Below are positions 1 through 8,978 of a stretch of 64,000 nucleotides of DNA, piece after piece. Position 1 is the stretch's first letter. Each line of letters begins with the position of its first letter. Source of the DNA: Lutibacter sp. (lineage in GTDB: Bacteria > Bacteroidota > Bacteroidia > Flavobacteriales > Flavobacteriaceae); assembly GCF_016342705.1 (NCBI RefSeq), contig NZ_JAEINV010000005.1:62001-126000 (forward strand). The letters are read 5' to 3'. Both the position numbers and the translations under genes were made by a program. The notes beneath the pieces are model-generated. The model made no database searches and was not told the origin of the DNA. It saw only the letters and a program-made list of their open reading frames with translations.

Positions 1-578
1 TTTAATCCACCCCAATTTCCCCATTGTGGTCTTCCATCGTACAGTTTATTCATTTCAATTCCATTAATTGAAATAACTCCATAGCTAGAATCGTACCCAC
101 GAACTTTAAACCACGCCTGGCTGAAATTAAAAGCTGCTGCTCTTAAAAATGCGTCTTTTGATGATTGAAAAAGACCTGCAATATTATCCGAACTACGCTC
201 ACCATCATCTAATAAATCATCATCAGACAATAAAATAATGCTCGATTCCTGGATTTCTTCAAATAATTGCTGCAAATAAATTGCACCTAAATCATACGCT
301 GTTGTATTTGAAATAGTTATAGGTATCTTTTGGTTTTCAAATCCTTTAAAAGAAATTTCAATAATATAATTTCCTTTTGGAATGTTTTCAAAAATAAATA
401 ACCCTTTGTTATTTGATTGAATAAAAAAAGAAGTGTTTAAAATTTTCACTGCTACTCCATCCAATTCCTTTTTAGAATTGTAATCATACACAACACCTTT
501 TAATGTTGAGCTGTTTTGTGCCGATAAATTAAGAATACAGAAAATTAAAACACTAGCAGTAAATACTAAATGTTTCAT
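1..578 (-). CDS. TonB-dependent receptor, N-terminal part (runs off the window)
   Basis: The first 192 codons read leftwards from an ATG at 578 and run off the window start with no stop. Residues 1-21 are a signal peptide (MKHLVF...LSAQ). Residues about 26-105 form a carboxypeptidase-regulatory-like beta-sandwich (LKGVVYDYNSKKELDGVAVK), the usual N-terminal extension of Bacteroidota TonB receptors. Residues about 140-192 look like the start of the plug (FKVRGYDSS, then a GIEMN stretch). Substrate cannot be told because the barrel is missing. The family call is fairly firm; a DUF5686/TonB-like hybrid is less likely. Confidence 0.8.
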   Translation of the reverse strand, partial: MKHLVFTASVLIFCILNLSAQNSSTLKGVVYDYNSKKELDGVAVKILNTSFFIQSNNKGLFIFENIPKGNYIIEISFKGFENQKIPITISNTTAYDLGAIYLQQLFEEIQESSIILLSDDDLLDDGERSSDNIAGLFQSSKDAFLRAAAFNFSQAWFKVRGYDSSYGVISINGIEMNKLYDGRPQWGNWGGL

Positions 579-653
579 ATACAATTTTTTTCGAAAATAA
601 CTATTTTTTATTTTTTTTCCAAATTGAATTTTTATAAACTGATGCCAAAAACT

Positions 654-684
654 TGTTCTAAATCAATCTTTGTTTGTAAATTTA
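654..684 (+). promoter_or_regulatory. Possible promoter of the 703 gene
   Basis: A TTG at 654-656 and TAAATTTA at 677-684 are 20 bases apart, resembling the Bacteroidota -33/-7 arrangement; the -7 box misses only the final G. A start near 690 would leave the in-frame ATG at 670 untranscribed and supports the ATG at 703. Confidence 0.35.
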
Positions 685-702
685 GGCCCCAAAAAAGTAT
701 AT

Positions 703-1752
703 ATGAAAATTTTTAGCTTCCTCCTTGCATTTATTTTATTAACATCAAATTCAATTTTTAGTCAAAAAAGTTATGATATAAAGACTATTGCTTTTTACAA
801 TTTGGAAAATCTTTTTGACACAGAAAATGACACGCTGATTAATGATGAAGCAAGTCCTATCATGGAAATTAAAGAAAATAGAACAGAAATTTATCAGAAA
901 AAATTAAATAATATGGCTAAAGTTCTTTCTGAAATTGGCACAGATGAAGCTAAAAATAGCCCAGTAATTATTGGTGTTGCAGAAATAGAAAATAGAAAAG
1001 TGTTAGAAGATTTAATTGCTACTGATTATTTGAAATCTAAAAAATACAGCATCATACATTACGATTCTCCAGATTTAAGAGGAATTGATGTTGGCTTTTT
1101 ATATCAGCCGAATTTTTTTAGACCCATTCATCATGAAACTTTTGAATTAAAACTATGGGAAGAAAACGGAATGAGAATTTACACAAGAGATCAATTATTA
1201 GTTTCTGGTTATTTAGGTGATGAATTGATTCATATTATTGTAAACCACTGGCCATCTAGACGAGGAGGAGAAGAAAAAAGTCGACCAACAAGAGAAAAAG
1301 CAGCTTATTTAAACACTCAAATAATTGAGCAAATTAAACTAACAGATCCAACCCCGAAAGTAATTATTATGGGTGATTTAAATGATGACCCAATTAATAC
1401 AAGTTTAAAAGAAGTATTAAAAACTAAAGCAATAAAAGCCGAAGTTAATGAAGGAGATATTTACAACCCTATGGAAGATATATTTAGCCGTGGACAAAAC
1501 ACCTTAGTTTATCGCGATCAAATAAATTTATTTGACCAAATTATGTTCACCTCTCCATTGTTAACAACTACAAAAGATTATAGTACCTATAAAATGTACA
1601 AAGCAAATGTATTCAATCCTCAATATTTAACAACCCAAACAGGTAAATATAAAGGATATCCATTTAGAAGCTGGAGTTATAGCGGATTTACTGATGGTTA
1701 CAGCGATCATTACCCTGTGTATATTTATTTAATCAAAGAAACTACCGAATAA
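703..1752 (+). CDS. Secreted endonuclease/exonuclease/phosphatase family protein
   Basis: A 349-residue protein starting with a clear signal peptide (residues 1-21, MKIFSFLLAF...SIFSQ), so it acts in the periplasm or outside. It has the EEP-fold motifs in order: an early FYNLENLFD segment, the metal-binding Glu in GVAEIENR, VNHWPSRRGG, MGDLNDDP and the C-terminal catalytic SDHYP. The family contains DNases, sphingomyelinases and phosphatases, and the substrate here is not clear; nucleic-acid scavenging is plausible. I chose the ATG at 703 over an in-frame ATG at 670 because it places the signal peptide at the N-terminus. It converges with recJ, with stops 8 bases apart. Confidence 0.85.
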   Translation: MKIFSFLLAFILLTSNSIFSQKSYDIKTIAFYNLENLFDTENDTLINDEASPIMEIKENRTEIYQKKLNNMAKVLSEIGTDEAKNSPVIIGVAEIENRKVLEDLIATDYLKSKKYSIIHYDSPDLRGIDVGFLYQPNFFRPIHHETFELKLWEENGMRIYTRDQLLVSGYLGDELIHIIVNHWPSRRGGEEKSRPTREKAAYLNTQIIEQIKLTDPTPKVIIMGDLNDDPINTSLKEVLKTKAIKAEVNEGDIYNPMEDIFSRGQNTLVYRDQINLFDQIMFTSPLLTTTKDYSTYKMYKANVFNPQYLTTQTGKYKGYPFRSWSYSGFTDGYSDHYPVYIYLIKETTE

Positions 1753-1759
1753 ATTTAGG

Positions 1760-3460
1760 TTACATTTCTTCTTGCAAATCTTTTAATAGCAACTGTAAGG
1801 ATGTATTACCATTCCAATGGTTTTCATCAATATTGTAGGCTGCTTTAAATGGTTTTCCATGTTGAATTAAATCAATTTTATTGCCCATACTAAAACCAAT
1901 AGCGTTATACGTAGTTTGGTTAGAACCTTCAAAAATATTTAATTTTAAATGTGTTTCATCAGCTCCAACTTTTTTACCATAACCATTATCTCTTAATCCA
2001 GCGGAACAAAAAGTAGGCTTCATATTTTGTGGCCCAAAAGGTGATAACTGATTTATAATTCTGAAGAATTTTGGAGTAACCTCTGAAAGACTTATTTCTG
2101 CATCAATAGAAATTTCTGGTGTTCGCAATTCTTCCGGAAGTGAATTTTTAACAACTTCTTCAAATTTTTGTTTAAAATTTAAGTAATTTTCTTCTTTTAT
2201 AGTTAAACCAGCGGCATATTTATGCCCACCAAATTGTTCTATAAATTCTGAACATTCTTCCAACGCTTCATATACATCAAATCCTTTTACAGAGCGTGCA
2301 GAAGCTGCTAATTTATCGCCACTTTTGGTAAAAACTAAGGTTGGTTTGTAATAGGTTTCTATTAATCTAGAGGCCACAATGCCAATAACACCTTTATGCC
2401 AATTTTCACTATAAACAACAGTTGAAAAGCTTTGTTGTTCATTATTTTCTTCTATTTGCTGTAATGCTTCAATGGTAATGGATTTATCTAACTCCTTTCT
2501 ATCAGTATTATTTTGTTCAATTTCGGCTGCAAATTTAATTGCTGTATCAAAATCAATTTCAGTTAACAATTCAACGGCATAATTTCCATGTTTAATTCTT
2601 CCAGCCGCATTAATTCTTGGTGCAATAATAAAAACCACATCCGTAATTGTTAATTCTTCTTTTTTAACCTGATGAATCATGGCTTTTATTCCCGTTCTTG
2701 GAGATTCATTTATAACTTGCAATCCAAAATATGCCAAAATTCTGTTTTCCCCAGTAATTGGAACAATATCTGCCGCAATAGCAACAGCAACCAAATCTAA
2801 ATATTCAACTAAATCATCAATAGTTTGTCCTCTTTTTTCAGCCAACGCCTGAATTAATTTAAAACCCACGCCACAACCACATAATTCCTTATATGGATAT
2901 GAACAATCTGTTCGTTTTGGATCTAACACTGCAACCGCATCAGGAATTTCATTTCCAGGTCTGTGATGATCACAAATAATAAAATCGATACCTTTTTTTG
3001 TCGCGTATGCTACTTTATCAATAGCTTTAATTCCGCAATCTAATGCAATTATAAGAGAAATATCATTATCCTCTGCATAATCAATTCCTTGATATGAAAC
3101 TCCATAACCTTCGGCATATCTATCCGGAATATAAGTCGCAACATTAGGATAAAAAGTTTTTAAATACGAAGCCATTAATGAAACAGAAGTAGTTCCATCC
3201 ACATCATAATCTCCAAAAACCAATATGTTTTCTCCGTTTTTTATAGCGCTTTCAATTCTTTTAACAGCCAAGTTCATATCTTTCATTAAAAACGGATTGT
3301 GTAAATTCTCTAAACTTGGTCTGAAAAAAGATTTGGCTTGTTCAAAAGTTTCAATTCCTCGCTGCACTAATAATTTAGCAATGGTAAAATCAACTCCTAA
3401 TTCTTGAGCTAAATTTGATGTAATAATTGGGTTTGGTTCGGGCTTTAAAGTCCAACGCAT
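1760..3460 (-). CDS. recJ: Single-stranded-DNA-specific exonuclease RecJ
   Basis: A 566-residue DHH-family 5'-3' single-strand exonuclease of recombination and mismatch repair. The DHH domain shows FGDYDVDGTTS, then ICDHHRPG, and RINAAGRI; the DHHA1 domain shows GGHKYAAGLTI, followed by a C-terminal OB-type region. Length is normal for RecJ. The start is set at the ATG at 3460 (MRWTLKPEPN), where RecJ proteins of this group begin; an in-frame ATG 39 bases upstream (MNKFSLFLKK) is less likely. It lies downstream of the OsmC gene but is separated from it by a hairpin terminator. Confidence 0.95.
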   Translation of the reverse strand: MRWTLKPEPNPIITSNLAQELGVDFTIAKLLVQRGIETFEQAKSFFRPSLENLHNPFLMKDMNLAVKRIESAIKNGENILVFGDYDVDGTTSVSLMASYLKTFYPNVATYIPDRYAEGYGVSYQGIDYAEDNDISLIIALDCGIKAIDKVAYATKKGIDFIICDHHRPGNEIPDAVAVLDPKRTDCSYPYKELCGCGVGFKLIQALAEKRGQTIDDLVEYLDLVAVAIAADIVPITGENRILAYFGLQVINESPRTGIKAMIHQVKKEELTITDVVFIIAPRINAAGRIKHGNYAVELLTEIDFDTAIKFAAEIEQNNTDRKELDKSITIEALQQIEENNEQQSFSTVVYSENWHKGVIGIVASRLIETYYKPTLVFTKSGDKLAASARSVKGFDVYEALEECSEFIEQFGGHKYAAGLTIKEENYLNFKQKFEEVVKNSLPEELRTPEISIDAEISLSEVTPKFFRIINQLSPFGPQNMKPTFCSAGLRDNGYGKKVGADETHLKLNIFEGSNQTTYNAIGFSMGNKIDLIQHGKPFKAAYNIDENHWNGNTSLQLLLKDLQEEM

Positions 3461-3500
3461 AGCATTAATTTTTTTCAAAAATAATGAAAATTTATTCAAA

Positions 3501-3533
3501 AAAAAGCCAATAGCATTTCACTATTGGCTTTTT
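3501..3533 (-). terminator. Terminator after the OsmC gene
   Basis: AAAAAGCCAATAG at 3501-3513 pairs perfectly with CTATTGGCTTTTT at 3521-3533 around a 7-base loop. T-runs at both ends make it work in either direction, but it lies just past the OsmC stop and before recJ on the minus strand. Confidence 0.85.
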
Positions 3534-3558
3534 ATAAATGAATATTGTAATTCAGATC

Positions 3559-3978
3559 CTACTGCTCAATATATATTATTTCAGTAGTAACTTCAGAAAA
3601 TTTACGGAACATTTCCATTACCCCGCAGTAACGTTCTTCAGAAAGATTTACCGCTTTTTCAATTTTATCTTTTTTAAAGTCTTTTCCATAAAAACGAAAC
3701 GTAACCTTCACTTTATCATAAATTTTTGGGTGCTCATCGGTTAAATTTGCCTCCACTTCAATTTTAAAATCATCCACTTCAGCACGCATTTTTTTAAGTA
3801 ATGATGCAATATCCATCGCTGAACAACCAGCTAAAGCGGTTAACATCATAGCTTTTGGGCGTAATCCTTTTCCTTGTCCGCCAACATCTTCGGCGGCATC
3901 AATCATTACACTTCCTTCAGGAGCAACTGATTCAAATAACATTTGCCCTTTCCAACTAACTTCAATTTTATTTGTCAT
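3559..3978 (-). CDS. OsmC family protein
   Basis: A 139-residue OsmC/Ohr-fold protein. The two family cysteines are present, C52 in TALAGCSAMD and C118 in EERYCGVME, together with the GLRPKAM segment that usually packs beside the first one. These proteins are thiol peroxidases that reduce organic hydroperoxides, although the YhfA-like branch has no firmly known substrate and this sequence resembles that branch more than classical Ohr. It is a single-gene unit with its own terminator. A second, clearly different OsmC protein is encoded at 21839. Confidence 0.85.
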   Translation of the reverse strand: MTNKIEVSWKGQMLFESVAPEGSVMIDAAEDVGGQGKGLRPKAMMLTALAGCSAMDIASLLKKMRAEVDDFKIEVEANLTDEHPKIYDKVKVTFRFYGKDFKKDKIEKAVNLSEERYCGVMEMFRKFSEVTTEIIYIEQ

Positions 3979-4181
3979 AATAGTAAATCAAAAATTATAA
4001 AAATCAAATTTACATGAAATAATTTCCTTTTGCAGTAACATTTTTCACAATTCAACAACTAATACTTGTATATGACATTCTTTATTAAGGAATCATAAAA
4101 GACTTAGCATTAAATAACGTTTTCTCTTTTAAAATTAGATGAATAATTAGTATATTCGGTAACTACTTAAAATTGTTAAAT

Positions 4182-4760
4182 ATGAAAGATTTTTTTAGTC
4201 AATTATCAACCTTAGAACAAACCTATTGGATAATAGCGTTGGTTGGTTCTGCCGTTTTTATTGTTATTTTTTTACTCACATTTATTGGTGGTGGAGACTC
4301 CGATATGGATGCCGATGCTTCAGATTTTGAAACTGATGATGGCGGTGTTGGTTTTCAATTTTTTACTTTTAAAGGAATTGTGGCCTTTTTTACCATTTTT
4401 GGTTGGACAGGTATTACGTGTTTAAATAACGGATTTTCTAGTACGGCAACCATTATTATTGCTTCCATTGCTGGATTATTAATGATGGTTATTACCTCAT
4501 CATTATTTTATTGGATGCATAAATTAGCAGCATCTGGTACGTTAAAAATTGATAATGCCATTGGAGTTATTGGTGAAGTATATTTACCAATTGGTGCTGA
4601 GCGCTCTAAAATGGGAAAAGTACAAATAAAAGTTCAAGGTAGTTTGCGTGAATTAGAAGCAATTACCGATGAATTGGAAGATTTAAAAACAGGCGCAATG
4701 GTAAAAGTTACCAAAATTGTAAGTGCTGAAATATTACTTGTTGAAAAAATATCTAAATAA
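4182..4760 (+). CDS. NfeD/YqiJ-like membrane protein with C-terminal OB domain
   Basis: A 192-residue membrane protein with hydrophobic segments at about residues 15-40, 70-90 and 95-120, an acidic loop (SDMDADASDFETDD), and a C-terminal beta-rich domain (IGVIGEVYLPIG ... GAMVKVTKIVSAEILLVEKI) like the OB fold of NfeD and YqiJ proteins. The family is encoded next to flotillins and is thought to work with them in membrane microdomains; the flotillin gene follows here after 8 bases. The ATG at 4182 is preferred to an in-frame TTG at 4173. A degenerate -7 box (TATATTCG, 4151-4158) lies upstream. Confidence 0.8.
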   Translation: MKDFFSQLSTLEQTYWIIALVGSAVFIVIFLLTFIGGGDSDMDADASDFETDDGGVGFQFFTFKGIVAFFTIFGWTGITCLNNGFSSTATIIIASIAGLLMMVITSSLFYWMHKLAASGTLKIDNAIGVIGEVYLPIGAERSKMGKVQIKVQGSLRELEAITDELEDLKTGAMVKVTKIVSAEILLVEKISK

Positions 4761-4768
4761 AAATAACT

Positions 4769-6412
4769 ATGAATTTATTATCTCTTTTATTACCGCTTCA
4801 AGCTGCTCCAACAGCAGTTTATTTAATTGGAGCTGTAATTTTTATTATTGTTGTTTTCTTCTTTTCTATGATAAGAAGATACAAACGTTGTCCGTCTGAC
4901 AGAATTTTAGTTGTGTATGGGAAAACCGGCGGAGGACAATCTGCAAAATGTATCCACGGTGGAGCTTCATTTATTTGGCCAATAATTCAGGATTACGAAT
5001 TTTTGGATTTAACACCAATGTCTATTGAAGTAAACTTAACCAACGCATTAAGCAAACAAAATATTCGTGTAAATGTTCCTTCGCGCTTTACCATTGGTAT
5101 TTCAACAGAGCCAAGTGTTATGCAAAATGCTGCGGAACGTTTATTAGGTTTAACATTAGAATCTGTAAAAGATTTAGCACAAGAAATTATTTTTGGTCAA
5201 TTACGTTTGGTGGTTGCTTCAATGGATATTGAAGAAATTAATTCAGATAGAGATCAATTTTTATCGCATATTACACATAGTGTTGAAGCCGAATTAAAAA
5301 AGGTTGGGTTAAAATTAATCAACGTAAATATTACCGATATTCATGATGAATCTGGTTATATTGAAGCTTTAGGAAAAGAAGCTGCTGCAAAAGCAATTAA
5401 TGATGCTAAAATATCTGTAGCTCAAAAAGTAAGAGATGGATCTATTGGAGAAGCAGAAGCACACCAAGATCAACGTGTTAGAGTTGCAGACGCATTAGCT
5501 AAAGCAAAAATTGGTGAAGCAGAAGCCAACCAAACAGAACGTGTACAAGTAGCAGATAAAATTGCCACTGCAATGATTGGAGAAGCAAATGCAAATCAAA
5601 AAGAGCGCGTATTAACTGCAGATGCAAGAGCGAAAGCTAAAATTGGTGAAGCAGAGGCATTACAAATTGAAAGAATTAAAACTGCTAGCGCAAACGCAAA
5701 AGCAATTGAAGGAGAAAACCTTTCAAAAATTGAAATTGCAGAGTCCGATGCTTTAAGAAGGGAAAAAGAAGCAGAAGCTGCAAAAAGAGCCATTGCTGCT
5801 GAAAAAGTACAAGCCGCAAAAGCTTTAGAAGAAGCATATGCTGCAGAAAAAATTGCAGAAGATGCAAGAGCAAAACGCAAAGAAGCAGAACAAGGTGCAG
5901 ATATTATTGTACCTGCTCAAATTTCTAAAAGAAAAGTTGAAATTGATGCTGAAGCAGAAGCAGAACAAATTAGAAGAATTGCAAAAGGTGAAGCCGATGC
6001 TATTTTTATGAAAAAAGAAGCAGAAGCAAAAGGTATGTATGAAATACTTACAAAACAAGCACTTGGTTTGGAACAAATTGTAAAAGCTGCTGGAGATAAT
6101 GCTAAAGATGCTGTGTTATTATTAGTTGCAGATAAATTACCAGAACTAGTGAAAACACAAGCTGACGCAATTAAAAATATTAAAATTGATAAAGTTACTG
6201 TTTGGGAAAATGGAGGAGGAAAAGATGGAAAAACATCTACTTCAAACTTTATTTCCGGAATGTATAAAGCCGTTCCACCTTTGCAAGAAATGTTTAATAT
6301 GGCTGGAATGCAATTACCAACCTATTTAAAAGGTGAAGAAATTAAAAACCCTGATTCTGAAAACAAAAAAAACATTGAAGATACTACCGAATTAACTAGT
6401 GAAAAAGAATAG
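4769..6412 (+). CDS. Flotillin-like SPFH/band 7 protein
   Basis: A 547-residue flotillin of the FloT/YqiK type. It has an N-terminal membrane segment (about residues 14-35), an SPFH domain to about residue 200, and a long Ala/Glu-rich coiled coil from about 200 to 430 containing four regular 22-residue repeats starting IGEAEA (residues 226-312). The C-terminal part includes VPAQISKRKVEIDAEAEAEQ, a conserved flotillin stretch, and a tail ending near YLKGEEI. Flotillins scaffold ordered membrane patches. It is the second gene of a five-gene same-strand run with an NfeD-like partner just before it. Confidence 0.92.
   Translation: MNLLSLLLPLQAAPTAVYLIGAVIFIIVVFFFSMIRRYKRCPSDRILVVYGKTGGGQSAKCIHGGASFIWPIIQDYEFLDLTPMSIEVNLTNALSKQNIRVNVPSRFTIGISTEPSVMQNAAERLLGLTLESVKDLAQEIIFGQLRLVVASMDIEEINSDRDQFLSHITHSVEAELKKVGLKLINVNITDIHDESGYIEALGKEAAAKAINDAKISVAQKVRDGSIGEAEAHQDQRVRVADALAKAKIGEAEANQTERVQVADKIATAMIGEANANQKERVLTADARAKAKIGEAEALQIERIKTASANAKAIEGENLSKIEIAESDALRREKEAEAAKRAIAAEKVQAAKALEEAYAAEKIAEDARAKRKEAEQGADIIVPAQISKRKVEIDAEAEAEQIRRIAKGEADAIFMKKEAEAKGMYEILTKQALGLEQIVKAAGDNAKDAVLLLVADKLPELVKTQADAIKNIKIDKVTVWENGGGKDGKTSTSNFISGMYKAVPPLQEMFNMAGMQLPTYLKGEEIKNPDSENKKNIEDTTELTSEKE
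5444..5704 (+). repeat. 66-bp tandem repeat inside the flotillin gene
   Basis: Units begin at 5444, 5510, 5576 and 5642, each with an ATTGGWGAAGC-like start, giving 22-residue repeats of the form IGEAEAxQxxRVxxAD. The last unit is one codon shorter. A 22-residue period equals two hendecads, consistent with a continuous coiled coil. Confidence 0.8.
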
Positions 6413-6421
6413 TTTTTATCC

Positions 6422-6456
6422 AATTGCCCATATGAAATTTAGTAGTATGGGCAGTT
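6422..6456 (+). other. Hairpin between flotillin and MscS genes
   Basis: AATTGCCCATA (6422-6432) pairs with TATGGGCAGTT (6446-6456) as 10 Watson-Crick pairs plus one G-U, around a 13-base loop. It lacks a T-run, being followed by AAAAACTT, so it does not look like a simple terminator. It may stabilise the upstream message or reduce readthrough. Confidence 0.5.
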
Positions 6457-6477
6457 AAAAACTTAAATCAACAAATA

Positions 6478-7383
6478 ATGGAAGATCAATTAAAAAAATT
6501 TCTTTTTGACCCAACTGTAGGTAAACTAGCAACAATTTTAATTGGCATTATTATTATTTGGCTTGTTATAAAAGCTATTCAGCGTAATTTTATTTCAAAA
6601 TTAAAAGATAGTAACAATAGGTATAAAACTAAAAAAATATCAACTTTTGCAGGTTATTTGTTCTCTGTTATATTAATCGCAATTGTTTACAGTAATAAAT
6701 TAGGAGGGTTTACCATTGCTTTAGGTGTTGCCGGTGCAGGAATTGCATTTGCATTACAAGAAGTAATTGCATCATTTGCCGGATGGTTAGCCATTTTGTT
6801 TGGAGGTTTTTACAAAACTGGAGATAGAGTTCAATTAGGCGGAATTAAAGGGGATGTAATGGAAATTGGGGTTTTAAGAACCACCGTAATGGAAATTGGA
6901 CAATGGGTAGATGGCGATTTGTACAACGGAAGAATTGTATTAATAGCGAACAGTTTTATTTTTAAAGAACCTGTTTTTAATTATTCTGGAGATTTTCCAT
7001 TTTTATGGGATGAAATAAAAATACCCATTCAATATGGAAGTAATTATGAAAAAGCAAAATTACTGTTTATTGAAATAGCCAAAAAAACTGTTGGTGATTT
7101 AACCAACGTTTCACAAGAAAAATGGCACACACTTCAAAAAGAATTTTTACTGGAAAATGCCCAAACAGAACCCATGGTTACATTAATAGCTAATGATAAT
7201 TGGGTTGAATTTACGCTTCGTTATGTTGTTAATTTTAGAAAAAGACGCATCACAAAATCTGAATTATTCACTCAAATATTAACTGAAGTTGAAAAAACAA
7301 ATGGAGAAATTAAATTTGCTTCTGCAACATTCCATATTGTTGAAGCTCCAGAGTTAAAAATTAATCTTTCAAAAAAATTATAA
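6478..7383 (+). CDS. MscS-type mechanosensitive ion channel
   Basis: A 301-residue small-conductance mechanosensitive channel. TM segments lie at about residues 18-36 and 55-75, and the pore helix is the Gly/Ala-rich GVAGAGIAFALQEVIASFAG near residues 83-102, followed by the MscS beta domain (FYKTGDRVQLGG). An insertion (MEIGQWVDGDLYNGR) sits in the beta domain where E. coli MscS is shorter. Such channels release solutes when membrane tension rises. The stop TAA at 7381-7383 directly abuts the ATG of the antiporter gene, implying translational coupling. Confidence 0.9.
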   Translation: MEDQLKKFLFDPTVGKLATILIGIIIIWLVIKAIQRNFISKLKDSNNRYKTKKISTFAGYLFSVILIAIVYSNKLGGFTIALGVAGAGIAFALQEVIASFAGWLAILFGGFYKTGDRVQLGGIKGDVMEIGVLRTTVMEIGQWVDGDLYNGRIVLIANSFIFKEPVFNYSGDFPFLWDEIKIPIQYGSNYEKAKLLFIEIAKKTVGDLTNVSQEKWHTLQKEFLLENAQTEPMVTLIANDNWVEFTLRYVVNFRKRRITKSELFTQILTEVEKTNGEIKFASATFHIVEAPELKINLSKKL

Positions 7384-8586
7384 ATGTTTTTAGCATCAAA
7401 ATTAGACCCAACTGTGGCGTTTGTTTCAGTTTTGGCAATACTTATTATTCTGTTAGGTTTAATTCTAAAAAAATTTAAACAACCCTACATAATTGGCTAT
7501 ATTATTGTTGGTGCTATTTTAGGTGAACATGGTATTGGGCTAATAAAAGATTCTGAATCCATCCATCATTTAGGTGAAATTGGCATTATTTTACTACTGT
7601 TTTTTATTGGAATGGAAATTAGCCTTCCAGAACTTGTAAAACAGTGGAAACTTGCAGTAATTGGAACTTTATTACAAGTAGGAATTAGCGTATTAATAGT
7701 ACTTTCAATCGGTCACTTTTTTAATTGGAATATTAATAGATCCATAATTTTAGGTTTTGTAATTGCATTAAGTAGTTCTGCAGTTATTATTAAAATTATT
7801 CAAGACAAACATTTGATTACAACCAGAATTGGGAAAAATGTTTTGAGTATTTTATTAATGCAAGATATTATAATTGTGCCATTATTAATTATAACTTCTG
7901 TAATTGGAGGTAAAGAAGAGCCAATAGAAAATATTATTTTAATGGTTATTGGAGGGCTACTTGTAATGGCTATTTTAATATATATTTACATTAAAAGAAG
8001 TATAAAATTACCTTTTGAAGACAAAATTGAAAATGATCACGAATTACAAGTTTTTGCAGCTATTTTATTATGTTTCGGTGGAGCTCTTTTAGCTTCAGCC
8101 TTCGGATTATCACCCGCGTTAGGTGCATTTGTTGGTGGTATGGTAATGCATGTTTCTAAAGCTACTGATTGGATTTATGATACGTTGCACTCTTTTAGAG
8201 TAATTTTTGTAGCGCTATTTTTTGTTAGTATAGGACTTCAGCTTGATTTTGAATTTATTCAACAAAATTATATTGAAATTTCAATAGTGCTATTATCTGT
8301 TTATTTTACCAACCATCTTGTTAATTCGTTTATTCTTAAGCTATTTTCTTGCAAATGGCATGAAGCCATTTTAGGTGGTGCATTACTGGCTCAAATTGGC
8401 GAATTAAGTTTTTTAATAAGTTCATCGGCATATTCACTTGAAATTATGGAAACTTTTGGCTACAAATTCACAATTAGCCTAATTTCATTAACACTTTTAA
8501 TAAGTCCGTTTTACATATCTATCACTGAAAAATTACTTAAACGTCATCAAAAAAAGAAAATTATTAGATTAGGTGGCCATATTTAA
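7384..8586 (+). CDS. Cation:proton antiporter, CPA2 (Kef) family, without RCK domain
   Basis: A 400-residue, almost wholly hydrophobic monovalent cation/proton antiporter with about 12 membrane segments. The CPA2 features are the ALSSSAVIIKII segment and the single ion-binding Asp D161 in LLMQDIIIVPLL, plus a second conserved region LSPALGAFVGGMV. It ends soon after the last membrane segment with a basic tail (KRHQKKK), so the C-terminal NAD-binding RCK domain of KefB/KefC is absent and no ligand gating is visible. Zero spacing to the MscS gene points to a joint role in osmotic or pH adjustment. The transported ion (K+ or Na+) cannot be told. Confidence 0.88.
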   Translation: MFLASKLDPTVAFVSVLAILIILLGLILKKFKQPYIIGYIIVGAILGEHGIGLIKDSESIHHLGEIGIILLLFFIGMEISLPELVKQWKLAVIGTLLQVGISVLIVLSIGHFFNWNINRSIILGFVIALSSSAVIIKIIQDKHLITTRIGKNVLSILLMQDIIIVPLLIITSVIGGKEEPIENIILMVIGGLLVMAILIYIYIKRSIKLPFEDKIENDHELQVFAAILLCFGGALLASAFGLSPALGAFVGGMVMHVSKATDWIYDTLHSFRVIFVALFFVSIGLQLDFEFIQQNYIEISIVLLSVYFTNHLVNSFILKLFSCKWHEAILGGALLAQIGELSFLISSSAYSLEIMETFGYKFTISLISLTLLISPFYISITEKLLKRHQKKKIIRLGGHI

Positions 8587-8598
8587 TACTAATAAAAA

Positions 8599-8877
8599 AT
8601 GAGTTTTGGAGGACAAGTAAATGACATGGTTAATAGAATAAAGCAAAATGCTGCTTTAAAAAATGCCAGAAAAGGAAAGTTCAAAGGTGGTAATGATTAT
8701 GCTCATATTAAGTATACTAAAACTGAATATGATTTTCCAAAAATTTCAGAAAAAGAATTAGAAAAAATTAAAATAAAAATTAGAAAAACAACAACATTCG
8801 AAAGAAATAAGCAACTGCTTTTTGGCGTTATTATAGCTTTTATAACTGTTTTAGCATTGTTAATTTTAAATTCTTAA
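8599..8877 (+). CDS. Small C-tail-anchored membrane protein, unknown function
   Basis: A 92-residue protein I do not recognise. It starts 12 bases after the antiporter stop. The first 70 residues are very basic and soluble (MSFGGQVNDMVNRIKQNAALK..., 19 or so Lys), and residues about 71-90 form one membrane segment (LLFGVIIAFITVLALLILNS) that ends the protein. The topology suggests a cytoplasmic positively charged domain held at the membrane. Its place as last gene of the flotillin/MscS/antiporter run suggests an accessory or regulatory subunit, but that is inference from position. Confidence 0.7.
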   Translation: MSFGGQVNDMVNRIKQNAALKNARKGKFKGGNDYAHIKYTKTEYDFPKISEKELEKIKIKIRKTTTFERNKQLLFGVIIAFITVLALLILNS

Positions 8878-8978
8878 CAAAACAGACTTAAATAAATAAT
8901 TCTAAAATTTAAAAATTAATGGAGTATTAGATTTCGTTTTCCTATTTTTACAAGTTAATACCTGATTAATTTAGTTCA

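Noticed and set aside
5596-6076. Open frames on the minus strand opposite the flotillin coiled coil
   Set aside because: They mirror the biased GCA/GAA codons of the repeat; the products are low-complexity Phe/Ser/Leu strings and a strong flotillin frame lies opposite.
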